Positions 9,249 to 17,694 of a stretch of DNA of 64,000 nucleotides are shown piece by piece. Under the pieces are notes generated by a model. The model was not told the DNA's origin, searched no databases, and was given only the letters and a program-made list of their open reading frames with translations. Origin of the DNA: Flavihumibacter rivuli (GTDB lineage: Bacteria; Bacteroidota; Bacteroidia; Chitinophagales; Chitinophagaceae); contig NZ_CP092334.1 of NCBI RefSeq assembly GCF_018595685.2, forward strand, positions 1,702,001-1,766,000, given 5' to 3'. Numbering within the stretch: the stretch's first letter is position 1; each line of letters opens with the position of its first letter. A program made the translations under genes and the position numbers.

Positions 9249-10133
9249 TTAAACATCACATGTTTCTATCGCTTTCCTTAGCGAAGCACGTTTATCCGCT
9301 CCCTTAGGGATGAACTCCTGTGCCACATAGCCCTTGAAACCCGTAGCGATAATAGCCCTCATGATAGCCGGGTAGTAAAGTTCCTGCTGATCGTCAATCT
9401 CATTCCTGCCGGGCACCCCCGCGGTATGGTAATGGCCATAATATTGGTGATTGGCCCTAATGGTCCGGATCACATCGCCTTCATCGATCTGCATATGGTA
9501 AATATCATACAGCAGTTTGAAATTGGCTGATCCTAAACGTTTGCAAAGCTCTACCCCCCAGGTTGACTTATCACACATATAATCCTTGTGGTCGACCTTA
9601 CTGTTGAGCAATTCCATATGGAGGACTACACCATGCTTTTCTGCAAGGGGTAAGACCTGCTGCAATCCCTTCACACAATTGGTAAGACCTGTTTCATCGT
9701 CCATACCATTACGGTTTCCACTAAAACAGATCAGGTTCTTGTAGCCAGCTTTGGATACCAGGGGAATCATTTCTGAATAATTCTTTACCAGCGTTGAATG
9801 GTATTGCGGATCATTGAATCCATTTACAAGATTGATCTCAGCCCCATTGCACATGGAAGAATCCAATCCATACCGCTTCAGTACCTCCCACTCCTTCGGA
9901 CCTACGAGGTCAATGGCCTTGATCCCGATCTCATTGGCCAGGACACAAAGCTCATCCAACTTAAGGTGACCATAGGTCCACCTGCAAACGGAATGATTGA
10001 TATTTCCCTTAAGTTGTAGCTGCCCGCCTGGTTGGCTGCAGGCAGCAAGGCTGCCTACAGGGCTTAATACCACTCCCGTAGCTGCCGCAACAATTGTCTT
10101 GATCGAGTTTCTCCTGGAAGAATGATTTTTCAT
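9249..10133 (-). CDS. Hydroxypyruvate isomerase-like TIM-barrel protein, exported
   Basis: 294 residues. The leader has RRNSIK followed by a hydrophobic run and LAAC, that is a Tat-type signal with a lipobox-like end. The mature domain is a xylose-isomerase-like TIM barrel of the Hyi type. Metal-ligand candidates are Glu in HMELLN, Asp in YDIYHMQ, His in GHYHTAGVPGR and Glu in AQEF. QIDEGD and GVPGRNEID are typical of the hydroxypyruvate isomerase branch. It lies 5 bases after the MFS gene and ~100 bases before the first GMC gene, so it is in the same operon. A periplasmic location argues against hydroxypyruvate as substrate; isomerisation or epimerisation of a keto sugar is more likely, but this is inferred. 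Confidence 0.85.
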   Translation of the reverse strand: MKNHSSRRNSIKTIVAAATGVVLSPVGSLAACSQPGGQLQLKGNINHSVCRWTYGHLKLDELCVLANEIGIKAIDLVGPKEWEVLKRYGLDSSMCNGAEINLVNGFNDPQYHSTLVKNYSEMIPLVSKAGYKNLICFSGNRNGMDDETGLTNCVKGLQQVLPLAEKHGVVLHMELLNSKVDHKDYMCDKSTWGVELCKRLGSANFKLLYDIYHMQIDEGDVIRTIRANHQYYGHYHTAGVPGRNEIDDQQELYYPAIMRAIIATGFKGYVAQEFIPKGADKRASLRKAIETCDV

Positions 10134-10138
10134 ATTTC

Positions 10139-11416
10139 TTATGCCCCTGCTTTCAACACTTCAGCTTTCTTGTTTCTCATATAGAACACCAATCCTGAAA
10201 AAGCAATGACCAGGATAATGGGGATTACTGCAGTGGCCTTTAACACCTCAGGACCTGCTGTCAACTGGGCCGCGGCATATTGGGCTGCTTCAGTTGAGCC
10301 AGCAGCAGCTGACCTGAAAGTATCAAGGGATGCCCCTTCCGGAAGCTGCTTCAACAATAACCTATCGTAAAAACCACCCATGAAAAGCGTATAGATGGAA
10401 ACAGCAAACATACCGGCGCCCCCCATCAGGTTAAGGCCAAGTGCCCCTGAACGGGGAATATTCTCAGCTACAAACCCCAGCATGGTTGGCCAGAAGTAAC
10501 ATACACCGATCCCGAATACCAGGGCAGCGAAATAGAGGGAATTACCACTCATGGTGCTGAGCATATACATTCCCAATGCCGCCATAACAGCAGACATCAG
10601 CAGTACCCCCTGTGGAGAGAAACGGTGTACAACGGGCTCTGCCAGACCACGGCCAACAACCATTACACCGGTGGTAATGGTCAGGATGAGGATGGGGTTA
10701 TCCGTAACATTATTCAGCAACACACCAACCCATTGGCCGGTGAATAATTCAGTTATGGCTGTACCAAACATGCAGATAAACATGAAAAGGAACAGGGGTG
10801 AAAGAACAGAACGGTACATTTCACCAGTACTAACGCCAGACGCCACCCGCTCAGTAACGGGGAAGTCTAACCGATAAAACAGGTAACCGTAGATCAATGT
10901 TGGGATGATCATCATTCCCACCTGGGTCTGCCATCCGATACCCATTTTATCAAAGAAGAATACAATAAGTGTCCCAATAACAATTCCACCGGGGAACCAT
11001 AAATGGAAATGGTTCAGCTTGGTGGTCTTGTTTTCTGCATATATGGTAGCCACCAATGGATTACATGCTGCTTCAACAGTTCCATTGGCAATACCTATAA
11101 GTAAAGTAGAAAGGAAGAGCGACCAATACCCCGTTGCAGTAACGGTCAATACAATGCCAGCCAGGTGGCAGATGAATGCGATCAGCAGTAACTTTTTCAT
11201 ACCTATCACATCCACGATCATCCCTCCGATTACCACTGCAAGCGGGAAGCCCCAGAATGCGGTTGCTGCAATGGAAGCGAGTTGGGATGCGTCAAGATGA
11301 AAGTCTACTCCTAGCCTGTTGAGGATTCCGGCACGGATACCAAAAGAAAGGGAGGTCACTAACAGGGCCAGACAACTGGCCACGAAAAGTTGGTTTCGGT
11401 TGATGTTGGCTTGCAT
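10139..11416 (-). CDS. Major facilitator superfamily sugar transporter
   Basis: 425 residues with about 12 hydrophobic segments in two halves and a loop around residues 190-205. The first half has the sequence GGMIVDVIGMKKLLLIAF, the usual loop 2-3 region of MFS carriers. It is the first gene of the five-gene minus-strand operon that continues with the Hyi-like protein, two GMC subunits and the small subunit. The likely role is import of the oxidised sugar or its cleavage product. Substrate and coupling ion cannot be told from sequence. The upstream 249 bases are shared with the divergent GMC operon. Confidence 0.85.
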   Translation of the reverse strand: MQANINRNQLFVASCLALLVTSLSFGIRAGILNRLGVDFHLDASQLASIAATAFWGFPLAVVIGGMIVDVIGMKKLLLIAFICHLAGIVLTVTATGYWSLFLSTLLIGIANGTVEAACNPLVATIYAENKTTKLNHFHLWFPGGIVIGTLIVFFFDKMGIGWQTQVGMMIIPTLIYGYLFYRLDFPVTERVASGVSTGEMYRSVLSPLFLFMFICMFGTAITELFTGQWVGVLLNNVTDNPILILTITTGVMVVGRGLAEPVVHRFSPQGVLLMSAVMAALGMYMLSTMSGNSLYFAALVFGIGVCYFWPTMLGFVAENIPRSGALGLNLMGGAGMFAVSIYTLFMGGFYDRLLLKQLPEGASLDTFRSAAAGSTEAAQYAAAQLTAGPEVLKATAVIPIILVIAFSGLVFYMRNKKAEVLKAGA

Positions 11417-11665
11417 ATCGAATGTTTGCTATTCAGAGCGGTTATAAATTTATGGTATTCACCAATATGGTTTCCAGAATATTTTCAACTTTTTCAAAAA
11501 ATGAGGACGAACGGTTGATAGTATTATACTATTTTATCGTTTTCTTTAACTATCTGATCAATTTCGCACCCTCCATGAATTTAATCAATGCATTTCGCCA
11601 ATTAATAAAATAAGGCTCTAATTTTATTGGCCTGATACTTACCAAAACGTACACAAATTCTAACG
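11417..11665. promoter_or_regulatory. Divergent promoter region of the two sugar-dehydrogenase operons
   Basis: 249 AT-rich bases lie between the starts of the MFS gene (-) and the third GMC gene (+). I see no exact TAnnTTTG within 60 bases of either start. The short plus-strand frame at 11422-11613 has no family features and is taken as chance. Co-regulation of the two operons from here is likely but not demonstrated. Confidence 0.4.
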
Positions 11666-13405
11666 ATGGGCGATTTTCAAGTTAAGAAGCAGTCTAAAAA
11701 TTATGACGCTGTAATTGTAGGTTCTGGTGCAGGTGGCGGTATGGCTGCCTATATCCTATCCAAGGCTGGCCTAAAGGTTTGCCTTATTGAAGCAGGGCCT
11801 ATGTATGATCCCGCCAAGAATGTTACCCAGTTAAAGAACCCCTGGGATTCCCCGAGAAGGGGGGCAAGTACCAAATTCAGGCCTTTTGGCGATTTCGACG
11901 CCTGCTATTGGGGTTGGGAAATTGACGGGGAACCCTACACCAGGGCTGAAGGCACCCAATGGGATTGGTGGAGGGCAAGGATGCTGGGAGGCCGCACCAA
12001 CCACTGGGGAAGGATCTCCCTTCGTTTTGGTCCCAAAGATTTCAAGCGCAGGAGCATTGACGGGCTAGGTGATGACTGGCCAATCAGTTACGATGACATT
12101 AAACCATTCTACGATAGGGTGGACCAACTCATAGGTGTCTTTGGTACCAATGAAGGGTTGGAAAATGACCCGGATGGTATCTTCCTTCCTCCTCCTAAGC
12201 CAAGGTTGCATGAGTTGTTTATCAAGAATGCCGCCACAAGGGCCGGGGTGAAAGTCATTCCTTCAAGGTTATCCATTCTCACCAAGAAAATAAACGATAG
12301 CCGCGGGGCTTGTTTTTTCTGCTCGCAATGCGGAAGGGGTTGCCAGGTATATGGTGACTTTTCTTCTTCTTCTGTGCTGGTCAAACCTGCCATTGCTACA
12401 GGTAATATTGATGTCATCCCCAATGCCATGGCAAGGGAAGTGTTAACTGACAAGGAAGGTCTGGCCACCGGCATTTCCTATGTGAATAAGGAGGACCTGC
12501 AGGAGTACCAGGTAAATGGTAAAGTAGTTATCCTGGCTGCCAGTGCCTGTGAAAGCTCCAGACTGTTGCTCAACTCAAAATCGGCTCGCCACCCCAATGG
12601 ACTGGCCAATTCCAGCGATGTTGTGGGCAAATACCTACATGATTCAACCGGTGCGGCACTGGGCGGTGTGCTACCCCAACTATTTGACCGTAAACGTTAC
12701 AACGAGGACGGTGTAGGTGGTATGCATATTTATTCCCCCTGGTGGCTCGATAATAAAAAGCTGGACTTCCCCAGGGGCTACCATATCGAATATTGGGGAG
12801 GAATGAGCCAGCCTGCATATGGCTTTGGTTGGGGTATAGAGAACATGAATGGAAAGTTCGTGGTAAAAGGACAGCAGAAAGAGGCAGGTGGTTATGGAAA
12901 ATCCCTGAAAGAAGATTACCGCTATTTCTATGGTGCAGGTGTTGGTATGGCAGGCCGTGGTGAAGCTATCCCAAGGAAGGATAATTACTGTGAGATCGAC
13001 CCCAATGTGGTAGACCAGTATGGTATACCCGTCCTCCGCTTCAATGTAAAATGGAGTGACTATGAGATCAAGCAGGCGAGGCACATGAAAGAGACCTTCA
13101 AGGAGATCATGCATGAAATGGGCGCGATCATTACCTGGGGTGGTGATGATGGCCCGGAGAACAATTACGGATTGGAAGCCCCCGGCAAGATCATCCACGA
13201 AGCAGGTACAGCAAGGATGGGCAATGATCCCAAAAGTTCCGCCCTCAACAAATGGAACCAGGCAAACGATTGCAAGAACCTATTTGTGGTGGATGGCGCA
13301 CCGTTTGTGTCACAGGCCGACAAGAACATCACCTGGACCATTCTTGCCCTTTCCATGAGGGCCAGTGAATACATCATCGACCAATTGAAAAAACAGAATA
13401 TCTAA
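11666..13405 (+). CDS. GMC-type FAD-dependent sugar dehydrogenase, catalytic subunit (copy 3)
   Basis: 579 residues. FAD motif GSGAGGG is at residues 19-25 and EAGP at the second strand. The Cys group is different from that of copies 1 and 2: C216-X2-C219-X2-C222-X3-C226, four Cys in a ferredoxin-like spacing. The C-terminal part has HEAGTARMG and the Asn in DKNITWTILALS. There is no signal peptide. It is followed after 17 bases by its own Tat small subunit, then a TIM barrel, cytochrome c and a DUF1080 protein. This makes a complete candidate dehydrogenase complex with electron acceptor. It is clearly diverged from copies 1 and 2, so a different substrate is likely. Confidence 0.9.
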   Translation: MGDFQVKKQSKNYDAVIVGSGAGGGMAAYILSKAGLKVCLIEAGPMYDPAKNVTQLKNPWDSPRRGASTKFRPFGDFDACYWGWEIDGEPYTRAEGTQWDWWRARMLGGRTNHWGRISLRFGPKDFKRRSIDGLGDDWPISYDDIKPFYDRVDQLIGVFGTNEGLENDPDGIFLPPPKPRLHELFIKNAATRAGVKVIPSRLSILTKKINDSRGACFFCSQCGRGCQVYGDFSSSSVLVKPAIATGNIDVIPNAMAREVLTDKEGLATGISYVNKEDLQEYQVNGKVVILAASACESSRLLLNSKSARHPNGLANSSDVVGKYLHDSTGAALGGVLPQLFDRKRYNEDGVGGMHIYSPWWLDNKKLDFPRGYHIEYWGGMSQPAYGFGWGIENMNGKFVVKGQQKEAGGYGKSLKEDYRYFYGAGVGMAGRGEAIPRKDNYCEIDPNVVDQYGIPVLRFNVKWSDYEIKQARHMKETFKEIMHEMGAIITWGGDDGPENNYGLEAPGKIIHEAGTARMGNDPKSSALNKWNQANDCKNLFVVDGAPFVSQADKNITWTILALSMRASEYIIDQLKKQNI

Positions 13406-13422
13406 CCTTCATACTACGTCAA

Positions 13423-14091
13423 ATGGACAGAAGAAAATCGCTAAAAGCAATTGCACTAGGCACCATTTCAACCGGACTGTTGGTTGATGCCTGTAAAGAG
13501 GCTGACAAGAAGGTTGAGGATAGCAAGCAACCCGACCTGGCCGCAGGCAACCTCGACAGGATGAAGGAAGAAGTGGAACATTTCAAGAAGATCAGTGCCG
13601 AAAAATTCTTTACTGATCATGAAATGGCTACCATCACTATTCTTGGTGATATCATCATACCGCGCGATGAGGTCAGCGGAAGTGCCTCCGATGCTGGAGT
13701 ACCCGCATTTATAGAGTTTATTGTGAAGGATATGCCCCAGCACCAAACACCCATGAGGGGTGGATTGCGCTGGCTGGACCTGCAGAGTTACAAGCAATTT
13801 GGTAAATCATTCAAGGACTGCAGTGAATCAGAACGTATCAACCTTGTAGACCAGATCGCCTATCCCCAAAAAGCCAAGCCCGAAATGAAACAAGGCGTTG
13901 CGTTCTTTTCCCTGATGCGCAACCTTACCGCAACCGGATTTTACACTTCCGAAATAGGCGTGAAGGATATCGGGTATGTTGGTAACAGGCCCAACCAATG
14001 GAATGGCGTACCGGCAGATGTATTGAAGCAATACAGCCTGTCCTATACCGATAAAGAACTAAAGGAATGTATCTCATTCGATACCAAGTAG
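13423..14091 (+). CDS. Gluconate 2-dehydrogenase subunit 3 family protein (Tat-exported small subunit)
   Basis: 222 residues starting MDRRKSLKAIALG, a twin-arginine leader ending in VDACKEAD, a possible lipobox. Helical body with the family pattern ITILGDIIIP ... FIEFIVKD ... FFSLMRNLTATGFYTSEIGVKDIGY. It is encoded 17 bases after GMC copy 3 and is its probable partner and export vehicle. It is a diverged paralogue of the gene at 5134, sharing the LTxxGFYTSE/LTLLGYFTSE block near the C-terminus. Confidence 0.85.
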   Translation: MDRRKSLKAIALGTISTGLLVDACKEADKKVEDSKQPDLAAGNLDRMKEEVEHFKKISAEKFFTDHEMATITILGDIIIPRDEVSGSASDAGVPAFIEFIVKDMPQHQTPMRGGLRWLDLQSYKQFGKSFKDCSESERINLVDQIAYPQKAKPEMKQGVAFFSLMRNLTATGFYTSEIGVKDIGYVGNRPNQWNGVPADVLKQYSLSYTDKELKECISFDTK

Positions 14092-14184
14092 GCCGCCTCA
14101 AGTACGATCGGTTAAAAATCGGTTATATATTGACGTTATATAATGAAAAACTGATTAGTTCACAGAAAAACCCAAAAAATAAGC

Positions 14185-15237
14185 ATGACTACTGTAAAAG
14201 GACCCGGAATATTCCTCGCCCAGTTCATGGGCGACGAAGCACCGTTCAATAACCTGAGATCCATTTGCCTTTGGGCTGAGGGTCTGGGTTTTAAGGGCGT
14301 CCAGCTTCCCACCTGGGACCCCAGGTGTATAGACCTGCAAAAAGCGGCTGAAAGCAAAACCTATGCAGATGAGGTAAAGGGAATTGTGGAAGAATGCGGT
14401 CTTTCGATCACAGAACTGTCCACCCACCTCCAGGGTCAGCTGGTGGCCGTTCATCCTGCTTATGATGCCTTATTCGATGGCTTTGCCCCGGAAGCATTAA
14501 GGGGCAACCCGGCTGCACGCACAGAGTGGGCAGTACAGCAACTGAAATATGCCGCCAAGGCATCCCAAAACCTGGGACTCAATGCCCATGCTACTTTCAG
14601 CGGGTCACTGCTTTGGCATACGGTTTACCCCTGGCCCCAAAGACCTGCCGGCCTGGTTGAAACAGGGTTCAGGGAATTGGGGAGGAGATGGAAGCCCATC
14701 CTTGATGTATTTGACGAATGTGGTATAGACCTTTGTTATGAGATCCATCCGGGTGAAGACCTGCATGATGGTATCTCCTATGAGATGTTCCTGAAGGAAG
14801 TAAATGACCATCCGAGGGCATGCCTTCTCTATGACCCCTCGCACTTTGTATTGCAATGCCTCGATTACCTGGAATACATTGACATCTATCATGAGCGCAT
14901 CAGGATGTTCCATGTAAAGGATGCAGAATTCAATCCCACCGGAAGGCAGGGCGTATATGGAGGTTTCCAGAGCTGGTTAAACCGTGCCGGAAGGTTCCGT
15001 TCCCTTGGCGATGGCCAGGTTGATTTCAAATCCATCTTCAGCAAGCTGGCTGCATATGATTATAAAGGCTGGGCAGTGATGGAATGGGAATGCTGCCTTA
15101 AACATCCTGAAGTTGGTGCAGCAGAAGGTGCTATCTTTATACAGGATCATATCATCAAGGTAACCGAAAAGGCATTTGATGACTTTGCGGGAACAGGTTC
15201 CGATGAAGCCTTCAATAAACGTATCTTAGGTATATAA
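14185..15237 (+). CDS. Sugar phosphate isomerase/epimerase family TIM barrel, cytoplasmic
   Basis: 350 residues with no signal peptide. Xylose-isomerase-like TIM barrel with ligand candidates Glu in CYEIHPGED, Asp-His in YDPSHF, His-Asp in FHVKDAEF and Glu in MEWEC. It resembles proteins annotated as sugar phosphate isomerase/epimerase that travel with GMC dehydrogenases and ThuA/ThuB-type keto-disaccharide genes. It is encoded between the small subunit and cytochrome c of the second dehydrogenase set. Conversion of an imported 3-keto sugar to a central metabolite is the likely job. Exact chemistry is unknown. Confidence 0.82.
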   Translation: MTTVKGPGIFLAQFMGDEAPFNNLRSICLWAEGLGFKGVQLPTWDPRCIDLQKAAESKTYADEVKGIVEECGLSITELSTHLQGQLVAVHPAYDALFDGFAPEALRGNPAARTEWAVQQLKYAAKASQNLGLNAHATFSGSLLWHTVYPWPQRPAGLVETGFRELGRRWKPILDVFDECGIDLCYEIHPGEDLHDGISYEMFLKEVNDHPRACLLYDPSHFVLQCLDYLEYIDIYHERIRMFHVKDAEFNPTGRQGVYGGFQSWLNRAGRFRSLGDGQVDFKSIFSKLAAYDYKGWAVMEWECCLKHPEVGAAEGAIFIQDHIIKVTEKAFDDFAGTGSDEAFNKRILGI

Positions 15238-15251
15238 ATAAAGCAACAAAC

Positions 15252-15647
15252 ATGAAAAAACTATTCATTATCGCTGGATTGAGCACCCTGGCATTTGCGT
15301 GCGGCAACAATGCAGAACAAAAAGAAGCGGCAACAGAAACTAAGGAGGCCACCCAACCGGCCCCGGCCCCGGCCGCTAATGCAGATGCAGATAAAGGTGT
15401 TACCCTTATTGCCAACAGCGACTGCCTGACCTGCCATAAGGTTAATGAAAAATCAATTGGTCCATCTTATGTAGATGTTTCCAAGAAGTATGAAGATAAT
15501 GACGCCAATGTAGCCATGCTCGCTGCCAAGGTTATCAAGGGTGGCCAGGGAGTTTGGGGAGAAGTACCCATGACACCACACCCCCAACTTTCTGAAGATG
15601 ATGCGAAAGTGATGGTTAAATATATCCTTTCGCTCAAAAACCAATAA
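15252..15647 (+). CDS. Lipoprotein cytochrome c, likely electron acceptor of the dehydrogenase
   Basis: 131 residues. Signal with lipobox AFAC17, then an Ala/Pro/Glu-rich linker, then a small class I cytochrome domain with heme motif C58-L-T-C61-H62 and a Met107 ligand candidate in VPMTPH. The C-terminal block DAKVMVKYILSLK is the usual last helix. It is encoded 14 bases after the TIM-barrel gene in the operon of GMC copy 3, so it probably takes electrons from the FAD/Fe-S subunit outside the inner membrane. A paralogue with the same architecture is at 56619. Confidence 0.92.
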   Translation: MKKLFIIAGLSTLAFACGNNAEQKEAATETKEATQPAPAPAANADADKGVTLIANSDCLTCHKVNEKSIGPSYVDVSKKYEDNDANVAMLAAKVIKGGQGVWGEVPMTPHPQLSEDDAKVMVKYILSLKNQ

Positions 15648-15651
15648 GCCA

Positions 15652-16380
15652 ATGATCAGGAATTTTGCGATAGCAGCCTTAGTGGCATTCACTTCCTGTA
15701 AGTCGGCAAAAGAAGTTACCAATAACGCCCTAACTGCAAAAGAGTCTAAGGACGGCTGGGAGTTGCTTTTCAATGGGAAGGACCTTAAAGGCTGGCATAC
15801 CTATGGAAAATCAACCGTGGGTAATGCCTGGCAGGTAGCGGATGGGGTCCTTTTCCTCGATGCCTCCAACAAACAAAACTGGCAGACCGTTGGTGGTGGG
15901 GATATCGTTACGGACGGGGTGTATGAAAACTACCACCTTTCCCTTGAGTGGAAGATTGCCGCCAATGGCAACAGTGGCATCATCTTCAATGTTCAGGAAG
16001 ACCCATCTAAATACATGTATGCCTGGAATACAGGTCCGGAAATGCAGGTATTGGATAACAACGGTCATCCTGATGCGAAGATCATCAAGCATCGCGCGGG
16101 AGACCTCTATGACCTCATCAGCTGTTCCCGGGAGACCGTTAAACCTGCTGGTGAATGGAATAAGGCAGAGATCATCCAGGACAAGGGCAAACTGGAACTC
16201 AGGTTAAATGGTGTAACAGTGGTATCTACCAGTATTGGAGATGATGGTTGGAGGAATATGATTGCCGGAAGCAAGTTTAAGACCATGCCAGATTTTGGCA
16301 AGTTCAACTCCGGGAAAATTGCCCTCCAGGACCATGGTGATAATGTCTGGTACCGAAATATCAAGATCAGGAAATTATAA
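15652..16380 (+). CDS. DUF1080 protein, 3-keto-disaccharide hydrolase-like lipoprotein
   Basis: 242 residues. Lipoprotein-type leader ending FTSCKSAK, then one DUF1080 beta-sandwich domain opening with GWELLFNGKDLKGWHTYG. Family hallmarks are WKIAANGNSGIIFNV, GPEMQVLDNNGHPDA and the C-terminal GKIALQDHGDNVWYRNIKI. The Pfam name for this family is 3-keto-disaccharide hydrolase, and members cleave glycosides that carry a keto group at C3. Encoded 4 bases after cytochrome c, it is the last gene of the operon, which links oxidation to cleavage. It is the strongest single indicator that the island handles 3-keto sugars. Confidence 0.9.
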   Translation: MIRNFAIAALVAFTSCKSAKEVTNNALTAKESKDGWELLFNGKDLKGWHTYGKSTVGNAWQVADGVLFLDASNKQNWQTVGGGDIVTDGVYENYHLSLEWKIAANGNSGIIFNVQEDPSKYMYAWNTGPEMQVLDNNGHPDAKIIKHRAGDLYDLISCSRETVKPAGEWNKAEIIQDKGKLELRLNGVTVVSTSIGDDGWRNMIAGSKFKTMPDFGKFNSGKIALQDHGDNVWYRNIKIRKL

Positions 16381-16410
16381 CCCAACGCCGCTCATGCGGC
16401 GTTTTTTTAT
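16381..16410 (+). terminator. Terminator of the GMC copy 3 operon
   Basis: AACGCCGC, TCAT loop, GCGGCGTT and a run of seven T directly after the DUF1080 stop codon. Confidence 0.92.
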
Positions 16411-16493
16411 GCTTTGATAGAAATCAGCCGGAAAATTGCGAATAGTCATAGAGATTGATTGCAATGCTAAATAGCTTTTCAGAAAATTCCGGT

Positions 16494-16892
16494 ATGAAAA
16501 ATATCCTTACCATCTTCTTCCTGATCCTATTTACAGGCCAGGTGATGGGTCAGGCCATGACCACTACAGACCCCAACCAAAAAAGCAAGAACCAGAGAAC
16601 ATGGGCTTGGTTGCTCACCGGTGGAGGTGCGGCCATGGCAATAGGGGGTATTGCCCTGACTGCCTCGGATCCTGATTATTTTCCCGGCTGGATCGGCCCC
16701 GCCATGATCGGTGCCGGAGCAGGAATGATCGGTGGCGGAATAATATTGTTCTCAGCAGCTAAACGCAATGCTGCAGGCAGTACCAACACTTCCTTTTTGC
16801 TTAACTTCAAACTGGAGCAACAAAAGCAAATCAAATCACTGCAAATAGGGCAAACCTTCTACCCTGCCCTCTCCTTCCAACTAAGGTTCTGA
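16494..16892 (+). CDS. Small exported protein with a glycine-rich hydrophobic segment
   Basis: Start taken at 16494 (MKNILTIFFLILFTGQVMGQ), which gives a clean signal peptide; an upstream in-frame ATG at 16455 would spoil it. The mature ~112 residues hold a Trp/Leu/Gly segment and an AMIGAGAGMIGGGIILF segment, possibly two membrane helices or a glycine zipper. The last ~30 residues look like a beta strand ending FQLRF, as in small outer-membrane-associated proteins. I do not recognise the family. It lies between the DUF1080 terminator and the ThuA-like gene. Confidence 0.6.
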   Translation: MKNILTIFFLILFTGQVMGQAMTTTDPNQKSKNQRTWAWLLTGGGAAMAIGGIALTASDPDYFPGWIGPAMIGAGAGMIGGGIILFSAAKRNAAGSTNTSFLLNFKLEQQKQIKSLQIGQTFYPALSFQLRF

Positions 16893-16928
16893 ATTGTCCA
16901 TGACCATACCTTTTTTTACATTTAGGCT

Positions 16929-17660
16929 ATGAGAAAAATAGCCCTTCAAATTTCATTTATCCTGGTGGCCGCATTCCTTTGCCTAAACTATACCGACGCC
17001 AGGAAGGCCCCTAAGAAGATACTGGTTTTTTCCAAGACAAAAGGTTTCAGGCATGAAAGCATCCCAACTGGGATTGAAGCCCTCAAACAGCTTGGGAAAA
17101 AACAAAATTGGCAGGTTGACGCTACAGAAGATGCAGGCGCCTTCAACTCCGCAACATTGGGTGGCTATGATGCCATTGTTCTATTAAGTAACACAGGGGA
17201 TGTATGGGATTCAACCCAGGAAATGGCCTTACAAGACTATGTCAGGAAGGGCGGTGGTATTGCCGGGGTCCATGCTGCAGCTGATTGCGAGTACGATTGG
17301 CCCTGGTACAACCAGTTGATCGGCGCCTATTTCCATTCCCATCCCAAAATCCAGGAAGCAAGGATACTGGTCAACAAACAACAAAAACACCCCTCCACCC
17401 GAACACTGCCCGATACATGGACCAGGACAGACGAGTGGTATAACTTTAAGCAGGTAAGCCCCGCAATCAAGACAATTATGACATTGGATGAACACTCTTA
17501 TGAGGGTGGTAATATGAAGAATGGACATCCCATCGCCTGGTACCAGGAATTTGAGGGTGGGAAGGTTTTTTACACGGCATTGGGCCACACCAGGGAAAGC
17601 TACAGCGAGCAAGCCTTCCTGGAACACCTGGAAGGAGGTATCCGCTCGGTAATGAAATAA
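16929..17660 (+). CDS. ThuA-like domain protein, exported
   Basis: 243 residues. Signal peptide (residues ~1-24), then a ThuA-like class I glutamine-amidotransferase fold: ILVFSKTKGFRHESI at the start, IVLLSNTGD, YVRKGGGIAGVHAAADCEYDWPWYNQLIGAYFHSHP and ALGHTRESY near the end. ThuA is named from trehalose/sucrose utilisation in rhizobia, where ThuA and ThuB act on 3-keto-trehalose. In Bacteroidota such domains often sit with DUF1080 and GMC genes, as here. The signal peptide indicates periplasmic action. Its own catalytic chemistry is uncertain. Confidence 0.88.
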   Translation: MRKIALQISFILVAAFLCLNYTDARKAPKKILVFSKTKGFRHESIPTGIEALKQLGKKQNWQVDATEDAGAFNSATLGGYDAIVLLSNTGDVWDSTQEMALQDYVRKGGGIAGVHAAADCEYDWPWYNQLIGAYFHSHPKIQEARILVNKQQKHPSTRTLPDTWTRTDEWYNFKQVSPAIKTIMTLDEHSYEGGNMKNGHPIAWYQEFEGGKVFYTALGHTRESYSEQAFLEHLEGGIRSVMK

Positions 17661-17694
17661 AAAAAGCCCGGCTGACCGGGCATTTTTTTATTTC
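17657..17694. terminator. Bidirectional terminator between convergent genes
   Basis: AAAAAAAGCCCGG, CTGA loop, CCGGGCATTTTTTT between the ThuA-like gene (+) and the TIM-barrel gene (-). Confidence 0.9.

Noticed and set aside
11422..11613. Short plus-strand frame in the divergent promoter region
   Set aside because: No signal, family or ribosome-site evidence, and it lies where regulatory DNA is expected.
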